DNA from: an uncultured Odoribacter sp.
Lineage (GTDB): Bacteria > Bacteroidota > Bacteroidia > Bacteroidales > Marinifilaceae
DNA length: 51,702 nt
Direction: 5' to 3'
Assembly: GCA_944321165.1 (NCBI GenBank)
Contig: CALUKE010000019.1
Coordinates: forward strand, 1 to 51,702
Shown piece by piece: positions 7,891 through 16,879 of this stretch. The notes beneath the pieces were generated by a model. The model ran no database searches and was not told the DNA's origin. It worked only from the letters and a program-made list of their open reading frames with translations. Numbering within the stretch: position 1 is the stretch's first letter; every line of letters begins with the position of its first letter. A program made the translations under genes and the position numbers.

Positions 7891-10800
7891 AATTTGAAAT
7901 CAGTAAATTCTCCATATCCGACGAAATCCGTATAGGTGGAATGATAGACTCCGACCCAAAGCGGTTGGCCCGCCAGGTCTGCCCTTTCGAATTTTTCGAA
8001 AAGCTTCCATTGCTTGCCGTCTTTGCTGTAGCGTAGATACAGGGTAGAACCGCTTCTTTCGATCTGAACGTAGCGATAAAAATCCCAACCGGATTGATTG
8101 TTGCCCTGGGGTCTGCCGAAACCCTGCATGTTGGTCCACAGATTGCCTACCCAGTAGTGGGGGAAAATGCTGGAACTGACGAAATTCATTCCTTTGCTAT
8201 GATCGTCATCCAAAGGCATGGATGCGATGAGCCCGTATTCATTGAATCCGTGTGATATTTTTTCTTTTTCACCGCTGGCGTCAGAAAGTTTAACTTCTGC
8301 GACAAAGTCTCCCGTTACTTCGATGTAGGCAAATGGACCGTCTTTGTTGATGCCATCATAACCTGTTTTGGTGCTTTGCATGCGGAGAACATTTCCCGTC
8401 TGAAGGGCTTCGAGTTTTTCGACTCCCCGGGAAACATAGAAACCGCTCCAACCCGCTGTTGTGGCCTGTTCGGTCAGATCCGTCTGCTTGGCTGCCTCGG
8501 GTTTTATGAGTTGGGGAGCCTCCTGAGTATGAACGATACTGGGGGCGGATTCTTCCGTTACATTTCCGTAATAATCTTTTACTCGGACCGTAAAGCCGTA
8601 GGAGTGACCGGAGGGTACTTCGCACAATACGAATTCGGGGTCTTTCTGCCAACCGGAGCTGCCGACAACTTTCCCGTTCTCGTATTGCGTGAACAGGTAT
8701 TCAACCGGTACCGCGGCTGTCGGAATTTCGGCGATCAGATGGATCATGGAAGAGGTGATCATCTGAGGCTGCATGGTGAAAGCGATGGTTGAGGGAAGAG
8801 CGTTCAGGGTGGATGTCCATTCTCTGTAGCCTTGCAACAGTGCTTCTTCGGATAGCGCTTCCGCATGAACGGTTATTCCGGCCAGGGCGCCCCGGTATCC
8901 TTTTTTCCCCATTCCTCCAAGTATGATTTCTTTCAGTTCGGTGTCTAATCCGGGTGAGTTTGCTTCCAGGATTTTCCGGTCATTCCGGTAGATGCGGATC
9001 TTTTCGGGATCAATTGTGACGGCCACTCGGATCCATTTTCCACATTCGATTTCTTCTGTCGACTGAAATTTCCGTTCTCCTACTTCCAGGGTGCACCCTT
9101 TTCGGGACAATTTGTAGGTTGCAACCGGAACATCGGAGTTGTTTGTGATGGCCCATACTGTTTCTTCCTGCTGCCGTTTGGAGGTGTTCAGAACGAATAT
9201 CAGGGATATTTCATTGTCAATCTGGTCGGGGTGTAACCGATAGGTCATCTGGCTTTTCCCGTCGAAAAGAACGGACAGTTTCCCGGAGATGGCATCAACG
9301 ATCGGATGACCGGCGGTTGTATTGAAGCGGTCCAGCCAGCTGGCTGCATTCTCCCAGCAAGTGAGTTCTCCCGGGATAAGGCTGGAGGCGTTCAGATTTA
9401 TTCCAATCGGATCATTGCTCTTCTGGGTAGCTTCCGCGAGGATCTCTTTGTCGCTCAGACAGGTGTTGTACAGTTTCAATGAAGCAATCGCGCCGGAGAA
9501 GGGTTGATCTTTGGCGGAATTGTTGCCGATCAGTACCGGACAGTCTCTGGTGGTAAAAGAAATTTTTAATTCCGAATTGTGAAGCTGGCCGTCTACGTAT
9601 ATGCGTTCGATCAGACCATCGAATGTGACGGCGATGTGGTGCCATTCTCCAGGACTCGGGATCTTTTCTTTCAGGTAGCCCTGATCTCCGTAGCCGATCT
9701 GTGTCATGGCCCCGTTGTCTGGATTGGAACCGTAGCCAAAGATTTTCGCTTCGTTTTCGATGCCTCCTCTATAATTTCTTTCGTTGACATTTGCCCACTC
9801 CAAAATAGCTTCATTTTTGGATATTTCCGGATTGTATACCCAGGCACTTACCGTGTAGGTACTGTTGGCCGACAGGGATTCGGGAGTCTTGAAATCGGAG
9901 ATCAGCATTTCTTTTCCATCGAATACCAGAGCCTTGCGTCCCTGTACCATATCGACGATGGGGGCGGACTCGGCAGATGTGAAGCTTCCGTTTACAAAGC
10001 CCTTGTTCTTTACGACAGAGGCCGAGCTCCCCAAAGACAGGCTTGCGATATCCAGATCCACAACCGCGCCGTTTTGACTTCTCTTGGCAATTCGGACCTC
10101 TTCCGGTTGTTCCGACAGGAGATATTGAATCTCTGACGGGAAGAGGGCTCTGGAGTAGAGCCGCAAGGAGGCGATGTCTCCCGAAAGGATGGCCTGATCC
10201 GAATTTCCGATGTGGATGGCTTCGCCGGATCGGATACGTGGTTTCAGTTTTGAATTTTTCTGTTTCCTGCCGTCGATGTATACAGTCATTCTCTTGCCGT
10301 CGTTGACAAAGGCGATGTGTTGCCATTTCCCCTGTTTGTGGATCTCTGCCGCAATGGTATAGGGATTGCCTTTGGCCAGGGTGGAGGGGGCGATTACGAA
10401 TGCTGAGGTCATGCTGCCCGATACGGCTTTTTTCCCGTCGATTATTTTTACCTCTGCATCTCCACGAAATCCTTTCCCGTACATGCCTCTCTGGTTGGCC
10501 CAATAGGATATTTTTCCGGTATTCAATTCTTCTGCAGACAGGTGGACAAGCAATTGGGGACGATCGGCCGTTGCATCCTCAAATACCCGGAAACGCCATA
10601 TTCCTGAAAATCCAGGACGTTCTTCGCCGGTGACGGTTAAGCGCAAGTAGCGGGCTTTTACGTTTCCAAAATCTGTCATGGGACTTCCCGATTGCAAATT
10701 GTTTCTCTTGTCCGAGAAAATATTCCAGTTTTTCCCGTCTGTCGAATATTCGATCAAGTATTGATAAACCAATGTTCCATATCTGAAATCGGTCTCTATC

Positions 10801-11954
10801 TTGCGGATGTTTTTCAACTCTTCCAGATCCACTTCGATCCAGTAATCCTGGTTGGTGTTTCCCGGGAACCAGCAGGTGCCGTTGTTGTCATCCACGGCAA
10901 ATGAAGGTCGATAGTTTTCATCTACATAGGAAGAGACCTTTACCGGTTTGTTCAATGCCATGTTCGGGAATGGATTGACGTTTTTGCCGAGATAACCGAC
11001 GCCGTCGTGCGTGGGGACGATTTTCTTGATTTCGCCGGGTTGGCCGAATTCCAGTTTGTCTGCAGCCAGTTGGCGGTACATGCCTCCGCCGGAATGGGGA
11101 TTGTCGTGCCGGTGGTATACGATATACCATTCACCGTTGATCTCAATCAGAGAGTGGTGTCCCGGTCCATGAATGGTTTCGTCTTCGTTGGTGGCAAGAA
11201 TCGGATTGTTGTCGGCAAATACGAACGGCCCCCGCGGTCCGGTGGTACTGGTTGCGTATTGTACCCGATACGTATGGTCATGGCAGGACCCGGAAGAGTA
11301 GGTGAAATAGTATATTCCGTCCTTTTTAATCATATAGGGAGCTTCAAAGAAATCGGTCGCTTCGGTGTTGGGGATAATGGACGGGTTCGACATGGTTTTC
11401 ATGTCTTCTCCGACCTCGAATACACCGCATCCGGAGTCTTTGTATATGCCCCAGGTGCCGAAATATATGTACCGTTTCCCGTCATCGTCCAGAAATGTCT
11501 GGCCATCCAGGGTGATGATGTGTTGGATGGCCGCGTCTTTGATCAGCGGAGATCCGTCTTCCTGAAGATTTTTCCAGGGTCCCAGGGGACTGTCTGCCAC
11601 TCCTCCGTAGATCATACAAGGCTCACTGTAATAGAAATAGTATTTTCCGTCTTTTTCAATGACCTCCGGAGCCCAGATGTAAGGGGTCGTGGGCCAGTTC
11701 ATTTCGATCAGGGTCCAGTTGACAAAATCTTTTGATACCCATACTTGTGAGGGTCCTTTCCCTCCCCCGGTTCCATCGGTTGTTGCATATATATAATAAG
11801 TATCTCCGAATTTCCGAATGGTCGGATCCGCATAATATCCCGGTACCAGCGGATTTCCCGTGGACGCTTCGTTATACTGCTTCTGGGCTTGCACAATGTC
11901 TGTCAAACCTAAGACAAATACAGCAAGTAGTGACAAAAAAATTCTTCTTTCCAT
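7875..11954 (-). CDS. Giant modular GH43 glycosidase with F5/8C, three LamG-like and a C-terminal beta-sandwich domain
   Basis: A secreted protein of about 1359 residues, counted from the Met whose downstream sequence is a clean signal peptide (MERRIFLSLLAVFVLG); an ATG 16 codons upstream (12002) is less likely. Residues ~25-325 are a GH43 five-bladed propeller: base Asp43 in YADPT, a central Asp in LDGQTFLDDDG, acid Glu204 in FFEAP, and the GPGHHS loop. The family includes arabinofuranosidases, xylosidases and galactanases. An F5/8 type C domain (~330-460) follows, then three LamG-like lectin folds starting near 464, 629 and 848, each with WHHIAV/WQHIAF and YIDG/YVDG type strands. A Fn3-like stretch comes near 1047, and a DUF1349-like sandwich runs from ~1161 to the end. 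The number of binding modules suggests attachment to an insoluble or complex glycan. Confidence 0.85.
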   Translation of the reverse strand: MERRIFLSLLAVFVLGLTDIVQAQKQYNEASTGNPLVPGYYADPTIRKFGDTYYIYATTDGTGGGKGPSQVWVSKDFVNWTLIEMNWPTTPYIWAPEVIEKDGKYYFYYSEPCMIYGGVADSPLGPWKNLQEDGSPLIKDAAIQHIITLDGQTFLDDDGKRYIYFGTWGIYKDSGCGVFEVGEDMKTMSNPSIIPNTEATDFFEAPYMIKKDGIYYFTYSSGSCHDHTYRVQYATSTTGPRGPFVFADNNPILATNEDETIHGPGHHSLIEINGEWYIVYHRHDNPHSGGGMYRQLAADKLEFGQPGEIKKIVPTHDGVGYLGKNVNPFPNMALNKPVKVSSYVDENYRPSFAVDDNNGTCWFPGNTNQDYWIEVDLEELKNIRKIETDFRYGTLVYQYLIEYSTDGKNWNIFSDKRNNLQSGSPMTDFGNVKARYLRLTVTGEERPGFSGIWRFRVFEDATADRPQLLVHLSAEELNTGKISYWANQRGMYGKGFRGDAEVKIIDGKKAVSGSMTSAFVIAPSTLAKGNPYTIAAEIHKQGKWQHIAFVNDGKRMTVYIDGRKQKNSKLKPRIRSGEAIHIGNSDQAILSGDIASLRLYSRALFPSEIQYLLSEQPEEVRIAKRSQNGAVVDLDIASLSLGSSASVVKNKGFVNGSFTSAESAPIVDMVQGRKALVFDGKEMLISDFKTPESLSANSTYTVSAWVYNPEISKNEAILEWANVNERNYRGGIENEAKIFGYGSNPDNGAMTQIGYGDQGYLKEKIPSPGEWHHIAVTFDGLIERIYVDGQLHNSELKISFTTRDCPVLIGNNSAKDQPFSGAIASLKLYNTCLSDKEILAEATQKSNDPIGINLNASSLIPGELTCWENAASWLDRFNTTAGHPIVDAISGKLSVLFDGKSQMTYRLHPDQIDNEISLIFVLNTSKRQQEETVWAITNNSDVPVATYKLSRKGCTLEVGERKFQSTEEIECGKWIRVAVTIDPEKIRIYRNDRKILEANSPGLDTELKEIILGGMGKKGYRGALAGITVHAEALSEEALLQGYREWTSTLNALPSTIAFTMQPQMITSSMIHLIAEIPTAAVPVEYLFTQYENGKVVGSSGWQKDPEFVLCEVPSGHSYGFTVRVKDYYGNVTEESAPSIVHTQEAPQLIKPEAAKQTDLTEQATTAGWSGFYVSRGVEKLEALQTGNVLRMQSTKTGYDGINKDGPFAYIEVTGDFVAEVKLSDASGEKEKISHGFNEYGLIASMPLDDDHSKGMNFVSSSIFPHYWVGNLWTNMQGFGRPQGNNQSGWDFYRYVQIERSGSTLYLRYSKDGKQWKLFEKFERADLAGQPLWVGVYHSTYTDFVGYGEFTDFKLWERK

Positions 11955-12007
11955 TTTTTTAAGGATAAAATTATTTGACTGGATAATAATTCTGCACAAC
12001 AACTATA

Positions 12008-12015
12008 CAAAGATA
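12008..12015 (-). promoter_or_regulatory. Bacteroidetes -7 element for the GH43 operon
   Basis: On the - strand the bases read TATCTTTG, a perfect match to the TAnnTTTG -7 element of Bacteroidetes primary-sigma promoters, 53 bases before the chosen GH43 start. A TTTG that could serve as -33 element lies further upstream, but its spacing (25 bases) is longer than usual, so only the -7 part is well supported. Confidence 0.5.
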
Positions 12016-12148
12016 CCGGATCTGTCCAACCGACCTGAAACAAATGTACATATTTATGCAAGAAACATACAGATATGCAGCTGGATCTTGGATATCTGCT
12101 CAAATATGGCTTAATTGCATTTACAATGACCTAATATCAAATCGATCT

Positions 12149-14146
12149 ATGATGAAAAAATTTTTTATGCTGATGGTCGGTATGATCTGTTTTCATATCG
12201 CAGGGGCTTCGCACTATGAGCTTTGTTCGCCCGATAAAAATGTACTCCTTTCGGTGGATGTTTCGGAAAGAATCAGTTATTCCCTTTCATATAAAGGAGA
12301 CCGGATTCTGTTGCCTTCCGAGATTTCCTTGACGCTGGAAGGCGGAGAGTGTCTGGGAAAGAATTCCCGGGTAAAACGGACGGTTTCCAGAAGCATAGAT
12401 ACCCTCATCAGGCCGGTGGCTTATAAAAAGAGTGTTATTCAGGATATATATAATGAGTTGCAACTGTCTTTCAAGAATGATTTTTCTGTAACCTTCAGAG
12501 TATACAACGACGGGATGGCCTATCGTTTTGAAACGTCGAAGAAAGGAAAAATCGTGGTGTTGGAGGAGAAAAGCGAATATAATTTTGACCGGGATTATGA
12601 AGCCTGGATCCAGTATGCGAACCGATGGGGAGAGGGAGACCGTTTTTATACCACTTTTGAAAATGATTATGTGAAGGTGCCGCTGAGTCGGATTTCTACG
12701 GGCGATACCCTGGTTGTTTCTCCCGTGATTGTCGATATGATTGATCGGAAAATAGCTTTACTCGAGGCTGATGTGGAAGATTATCCCGGTATGTTTATGT
12801 CGGCAGGGACGACCGGGTTTTCTTTGAAAGGCGAGCATGCCGGCGTGCCGATGAGAACTTCGATTTCGGGGGATGAATTTGTTTCGGAAGACAACCTGGA
12901 AGCGGTGGTCAAGGAAGGGGACCGTTATCCGTATATGGCAGTGACGGAAGGACGTCGGACGTTTCCCTGGAGGGCGGTGGTCATTGCGGAGCGGGATATC
13001 GATTTAACCGATAATGACATGGTGTATAAATTGGCGGCTCCGTCTCGACTGACGGATGTATCCTGGATAAAACCCGGGAAAGTAGCCTGGGACTGGTGGA
13101 TTGAATGCGATCTGTGGAATGTCGATTTCAAAAGCGGCGTGAATTATGAGACCTATTGCGAGTATATTGATTTTGCTCATGAAAACGGCTTGGAATATAT
13201 CATCATAGATGTCGGTTTTTCCAAGATCAACGATATTATGGAAACGAATCCCGATATACAGATCGAGCAGCTTGTCAAATATGCCGAAAGTAAAAAAGTG
13301 GGGATCATTGCCTGGAGTGGATGGCTGGCCATCAAGGATCAGATGGAAGCAGCCTGTAAGAAGTATTCGGAACTGGGAATCAAAGGGTTCAAGATTGATT
13401 ACATGAATCGGGATGATCAAGAGGTGGTGAATTTCTATTACGATCTGGCCCGGACTGCGGCAAGGTACCGTTTGGTATTGGATTTCCACGGCGCATACAA
13501 ACCGACCGGATTACAGCGGACTTATCCCAATGTCCTTTCTTTTGAAGCGGTGAAAGGACAGGAATGGTGTCGATGGACCAATCCGAATCAGCCTCGGCAT
13601 GCCGTAACGGTGCCCTTTGTAAGAATGCTGGCCGGTCCGATGGATTTTACTCCCGGAGTTTTCAGAAGCGAATCCCGGGAGGTATTCAAACCCTCCTGGA
13701 TCGGATCGATGGGGCAGGGTACCAGAGCGCATCAAATAGCCATGTATGTGGTTTTTGACTCACCTTTGCAGATGTTGTCGGATTCTCCTTCCAGATACCG
13801 GGAGAATCAGGAATGTACCGATTTCCTTTCAAAAATTCCTACCGTGTGGGAAGAAACGATTCCGCTTGCCGGGACGATCGGAGAGTATGTCGTTATGGCC
13901 AGAAAAACCAAGGATGCCTGGTATGTCGGAGCCTTGACCAATTGGAACGGCCGGGAAATCTCGATCGATTTTTCATTCTTGCCGGAGGGATGTTACCGGA
14001 TGGAATATCTGATGGATGGGGCAAATGCCGACAAAACGGCCCGGGATTATAAAAAAGTTTCAACAATCGTCCGACAAAACGATCGGCTCACTTTCCTGCT
14101 GGCGTCCGGTGGCGGTTGGGTAGCTAAGATTACGAAAATGAATTGA
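12149..14146 (+). CDS. GH97 alpha-glycosidase, predicted retaining (alpha-galactosidase-like)
   Basis: A secreted GH97 protein of 665 residues. The signal peptide starts at MMKKFFMLMVGMICF; the 35 codons of open frame before it do not look coding. It has the GH97 order: an N-terminal beta-sandwich, a central (beta/alpha)8 barrel (WDWWIECDLWN, YIIIDVGF, GIIAWSGW, FKIDYMNRDDQ), and a C-terminal sandwich. Asp417 in IDYMNRDDQ stands where retaining GH97 enzymes have their nucleophile, and the Glu in SFEAVKGQEW fits the acid/base. Inverting SusB-type members lack that Asp. I therefore predict a retaining enzyme, most likely an alpha-galactosidase or a relative. It is transcribed divergently from the GH43 operon across a ~195-base gap and probably works on the same glycan. 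Confidence 0.9.
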   Translation: MMKKFFMLMVGMICFHIAGASHYELCSPDKNVLLSVDVSERISYSLSYKGDRILLPSEISLTLEGGECLGKNSRVKRTVSRSIDTLIRPVAYKKSVIQDIYNELQLSFKNDFSVTFRVYNDGMAYRFETSKKGKIVVLEEKSEYNFDRDYEAWIQYANRWGEGDRFYTTFENDYVKVPLSRISTGDTLVVSPVIVDMIDRKIALLEADVEDYPGMFMSAGTTGFSLKGEHAGVPMRTSISGDEFVSEDNLEAVVKEGDRYPYMAVTEGRRTFPWRAVVIAERDIDLTDNDMVYKLAAPSRLTDVSWIKPGKVAWDWWIECDLWNVDFKSGVNYETYCEYIDFAHENGLEYIIIDVGFSKINDIMETNPDIQIEQLVKYAESKKVGIIAWSGWLAIKDQMEAACKKYSELGIKGFKIDYMNRDDQEVVNFYYDLARTAARYRLVLDFHGAYKPTGLQRTYPNVLSFEAVKGQEWCRWTNPNQPRHAVTVPFVRMLAGPMDFTPGVFRSESREVFKPSWIGSMGQGTRAHQIAMYVVFDSPLQMLSDSPSRYRENQECTDFLSKIPTVWEETIPLAGTIGEYVVMARKTKDAWYVGALTNWNGREISIDFSFLPEGCYRMEYLMDGANADKTARDYKKVSTIVRQNDRLTFLLASGGGWVAKITKMN

Positions 14147-14154
14147 TTTCTTTT

Positions 14155-14511
14155 TCAGGCGCTTTGGGAAAAGGTTTTCCGATGGCTGTAGCGTTTGCAT
14201 TGTTGGCAGACATCGTATCCCAGCATGGCGCCGATGATGAAATCTTCTTCTGGCGTTAATTGATTTAATGGACGGTTGCATAACAGGCAGACGATATCGA
14301 TGCATTCCTTTTTTCCGAAAAACAAATTTAATCGATGAGCATTGATGGGACAGATTTTGTAGGCAAAGCCTGTTTTCTGCAGTCTTTGGATGGCAAAATC
14401 TTCTTCTTTTTTGTCGATCGTGCACAAGGCCATGTATCGGATACCTTTCTGTAATTCGTAGATATGATGGACAAAAATTTTCATATCTCCGGATAGTATG
14501 CAACTGTCCAT
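14155..14511 (-). CDS. DUF2023-family small protein paired with flavodoxin
   Basis: A 118-residue protein that I recognise as the DUF2023 family, which is often found next to a flavodoxin gene in Bacteroidetes. It begins 9 bases after the flavodoxin stop. An internal ATG at 14484, before KIFVHHIYEL, may be the real start, because family members begin with that segment and a GGAG lies just before it. Several cysteines are visible: CLLCNR in the middle and VCQQC near the C-terminus, which could bind a metal. Function is unknown. Its constant partner suggests a role in handling flavodoxin, its cofactor or its redox partner, but this is inference only. Confidence 0.75.
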   Translation of the reverse strand: MDSCILSGDMKIFVHHIYELQKGIRYMALCTIDKKEEDFAIQRLQKTGFAYKICPINAHRLNLFFGKKECIDIVCLLCNRPLNQLTPEEDFIIGAMLGYDVCQQCKRYSHRKTFSQSA

Positions 14512-14519
14512 TGTTTTTG

Positions 14520-15023
14520 TCAGATTTCTGTTTTTAATTGATTTGTCCAGTTTTGGATGCGTTGTTCCGTTTTGTCTGATTCGTTGTTTTCATCGATTAA
14601 CAGACCGACTAATTCTCCGGCGACTTCAGCGGTGGAAGCATCATAGGAGTAATCGGACGGATCTACCGGAGCAATGAAAGAGGCTCCCTTGTCTTGCAGT
14701 TTGTCATAAATGGTACCGACCGCATCGCAGAAAGTGGATCCGAAGGACATGGCATCTCCGCATCCGAACAAGGCGATTTTTTTCCCATTCAGAGGAATGG
14801 CGGCCAATTTTTCCAAGAAATCATTCCAATCGTCCTGTAAATCCCCGGCTCCCCAGGTAGAGCTGCCTAAAACGAGTACTTCGTAATCTGCGGCACTTTG
14901 GGCATTTGTATTGCCGACATTGTGCACATCGCTACTGTCTACTCCTAAGGCAGAGGCGATTTGTTCCGCTACTGATTCGGTGGTTCCGGTTGTAGAACCG
15001 TAGAATATTCCAATCTTTTTCAT
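14520..15023 (-). CDS. fldA: Flavodoxin
   Basis: A 167-residue long-chain flavodoxin, a soluble FMN electron carrier that can replace ferredoxin. The phosphate-binding loop is GSTTGTTESVA at residues 9-19. The FMN-stacking loops are STWGAGDLQDDW in the middle and GCGDAMSFGSTFCDA further on. The length and the inserted last strand region fit the long-chain type. It forms a two-gene unit with the DUF2023 protein. In other bacteria flavodoxin reduces cob(II)alamin for adenosylation, which may explain its position beside the B12 importer. It also commonly accompanies iron-limitation responses, and ferritin is the next gene upstream. Confidence 0.95.
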   Translation of the reverse strand: MKKIGIFYGSTTGTTESVAEQIASALGVDSSDVHNVGNTNAQSAADYEVLVLGSSTWGAGDLQDDWNDFLEKLAAIPLNGKKIALFGCGDAMSFGSTFCDAVGTIYDKLQDKGASFIAPVDPSDYSYDASTAEVAGELVGLLIDENNESDKTEQRIQNWTNQLKTEI

Positions 15024-15154
15024 ATTTCATGTATTAATTAATAAGACCGGAACGAAAATACGGCATTCCTTCGGGGAAGAAAATCCCCTTTTGTAGGGAA
15101 ATCATTCGGGGTAAACCCTAAAAATAGGGAGTTGGGTGGTTGTTTTCAATGAAA

Positions 15155-15193
15155 CAGGACATAACAAAATCTTTTGGAGATGGTTATGTCCTG
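15155..15193 (-). terminator. Hairpin terminator after ferritin
   Basis: A perfect 11-base inverted repeat (CAGGACATAAC / GTTATGTCCTG) with a 17-base loop lies 26 bases past the ferritin stop and is followed on the - strand by a short T-rich tail. It probably separates ferritin from the flavodoxin pair. The ~130 bases from here to the flavodoxin gene hold further short G- and C-runs, but no element I can name. Confidence 0.65.
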
Positions 15194-15218
15194 TCTGAAA
15201 GTTCCTTCGGTAAGGGAA

Positions 15219-15728
15219 TTATTCTGCCTCAATCGGAGTGTATACCCGGGCGCTCAATTCCTTGTCCAGGGTATAAATACCGAAGCCGTTGTCTTTGATC
15301 ATGCGGAGGGCATCGATGATTCCCTGTGCCGTAGCTTCTTCTTCGACCTGTTCGTCGACGAACCATTTGAGCATGGACTGAGTGGCGTAGTCTTTCTCCT
15401 CGGTTGCCAGGGCATACAGCTCATTGATCAGGGCAGTCACTTCCTGCTCGTGTGCCAGGGTATCTTCAAAAGCGGCCAGCGGGGATGCCCATTGAGTGTT
15501 TACTTCCGCAATGGGTTTTAATTCCGGATGTCCGCCTCTGGAGATGATGTAGTTGAACAGTTTCATGGCATGGTCCTGTTCTTCTTTGAACTGGATATGC
15601 ATCCAGTTGGCAAATCCCGGTTGGCCCTTGGCTGCAAAATCGGCTGACATGGAAAGATACAGATAAGCTGACCAGAATTCAGCGTTGATTTGTTCATTTA
15701 AAGCGGCTTCTAATTTTTTACTCAACAT
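15219..15728 (-). CDS. ftnA: Non-haem ferritin
   Basis: A 169-residue four-helix-bundle ferritin, the 24-mer iron storage protein of the cytosol. Ferroxidase-site residues are visible: Glu17 (NAEFW), the EEQDHA motif in the second helix, and later Glu residues in the AHEQEVT region. No haem-ligand signature of bacterioferritin is seen. It is a single gene between the ABC importer and the flavodoxin unit, with its own hairpin downstream. It stores Fe(III) and protects from hydroxyl radicals. Confidence 0.95.
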   Translation of the reverse strand: MLSKKLEAALNEQINAEFWSAYLYLSMSADFAAKGQPGFANWMHIQFKEEQDHAMKLFNYIISRGGHPELKPIAEVNTQWASPLAAFEDTLAHEQEVTALINELYALATEEKDYATQSMLKWFVDEQVEEEATAQGIIDALRMIKDNGFGIYTLDKELSARVYTPIEAE

Positions 15729-15817
15729 GTTATTCTCATTTAATGGTTAAAGATTCAAATGGGTGATTCCACGCAATTTTAACAAAAATCCGGCAGAAGA
15801 GAAAGTCTTTTGGACAT

Positions 15818-16879
15818 TTATTGGCTGGGGCATGTGCAATTATGAACCGTTGCTGTTTTTTCTTGTTTTTTATATTCCTGTAGTAATTCCAATAAATGTT
15901 CGATGGAGGAGGCTTGTATGGGTGATCGTTCCGGGTGATGGAGCGTAAAACCGTCGTTTGCTCCCCCTTCTGTTTCTATATAGATTTCGGATTCGATGTG
16001 TCTGCCGGCTAATATCTCATTGCGTTGAAGGGCTTTTCGGACCATGGCATACCGATAACCATGGCCGGTCAGACGGATTTGTTCCCGATAGTTATTGGTG
16101 ATTCTGAAAAGGCCCGATTCCATGTCGAAGGTGATGCCTTTGCTGGCAAAAAAGCGACTGAGGTTACCTTTTAGGGCCAGATCTTCCGGTGTTCCGGCTG
16201 TGATTCCGTTGATTTTGTCCATCAACCAGATTTTATCGGCAATTTGAAGAGCCAGTTCCAGATCGTGTGTCGATAGAAAAATGGTTTTATGGGTTTCCCG
16301 GGTCAGGCGGTGAAGAAGTTGCATGATTTCTACCTTGCTTGGAAAATCCAGAAAGGCGGTGGGTTCGTCGAGGTAGATGACTGGGGTTTCCTGGGCCAGT
16401 GCTTTGGCTATCATTGCTTTTTGGCGTTCGCCATCACTCAGGGTGTGTAACATTCTGGAGGCTAATGGTTGAATGTGTACCAATTCGATGGCTTGTTCTA
16501 CCATTTCCCGGTCCCGGCTGTTTAAGCGTCCCCAAAATCCGGTATAGGGACTGCGTCCCATGCCGATCAGTTCACGTACAGTCATATTGCGAATATCGCA
16601 TTTTTCAGTCAATACGACACTCAGTATGGTGGACAGTTCTTTGTCATTGTATTTTTCCAAGTTTTTCCCGTTTACCTGGATTTCTCCTTTCAGTTTCGGT
16701 TGAAAGGCGGAAAGAGTCCGCAGCAACGTGGATTTACCGACACCGTTGGTTCCTAAAAGACAGGTCAGTTCGCCGGCATAGATGTCGCTGCATATATTTT
16801 CAGCGACGACCTTCGCATGCGTTTTCCCCTGGTAGCCGATGGATAAATTCCGAAGTTGTATGGTAGCACTCTTATTCAT
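15818..16879 (-). CDS. btuD: ABC transporter ATPase of the BtuD/FhuC type with an extra C-terminal domain
   Basis: The 353-residue ATP-binding subunit of an importer for cobalamin or a related corrinoid. Walker A is GTNGVGKS (43-50), the signature is LSDGE, Walker B is VIYLDEP, and the switch histidine lies in LSTHDLE. BtuD/FhuC proteins normally end near 255-265 residues. Here ~95 further residues follow (from about SGLFRITNNYREQIRL), including an IETEGGANDGFTLHH stretch, ending in a short cysteine-containing tail (HNCTCPSQ). I do not recognise that extension; a ligand-sensing or regulatory role is possible. Its start overlaps the permease by 8 bases. It ends the riboswitch-controlled operon. 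Confidence 0.88.
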   Translation of the reverse strand: MNKSATIQLRNLSIGYQGKTHAKVVAENICSDIYAGELTCLLGTNGVGKSTLLRTLSAFQPKLKGEIQVNGKNLEKYNDKELSTILSVVLTEKCDIRNMTVRELIGMGRSPYTGFWGRLNSRDREMVEQAIELVHIQPLASRMLHTLSDGERQKAMIAKALAQETPVIYLDEPTAFLDFPSKVEIMQLLHRLTRETHKTIFLSTHDLELALQIADKIWLMDKINGITAGTPEDLALKGNLSRFFASKGITFDMESGLFRITNNYREQIRLTGHGYRYAMVRKALQRNEILAGRHIESEIYIETEGGANDGFTLHHPERSPIQASSIEHLLELLQEYKKQEKTATVHNCTCPSQ

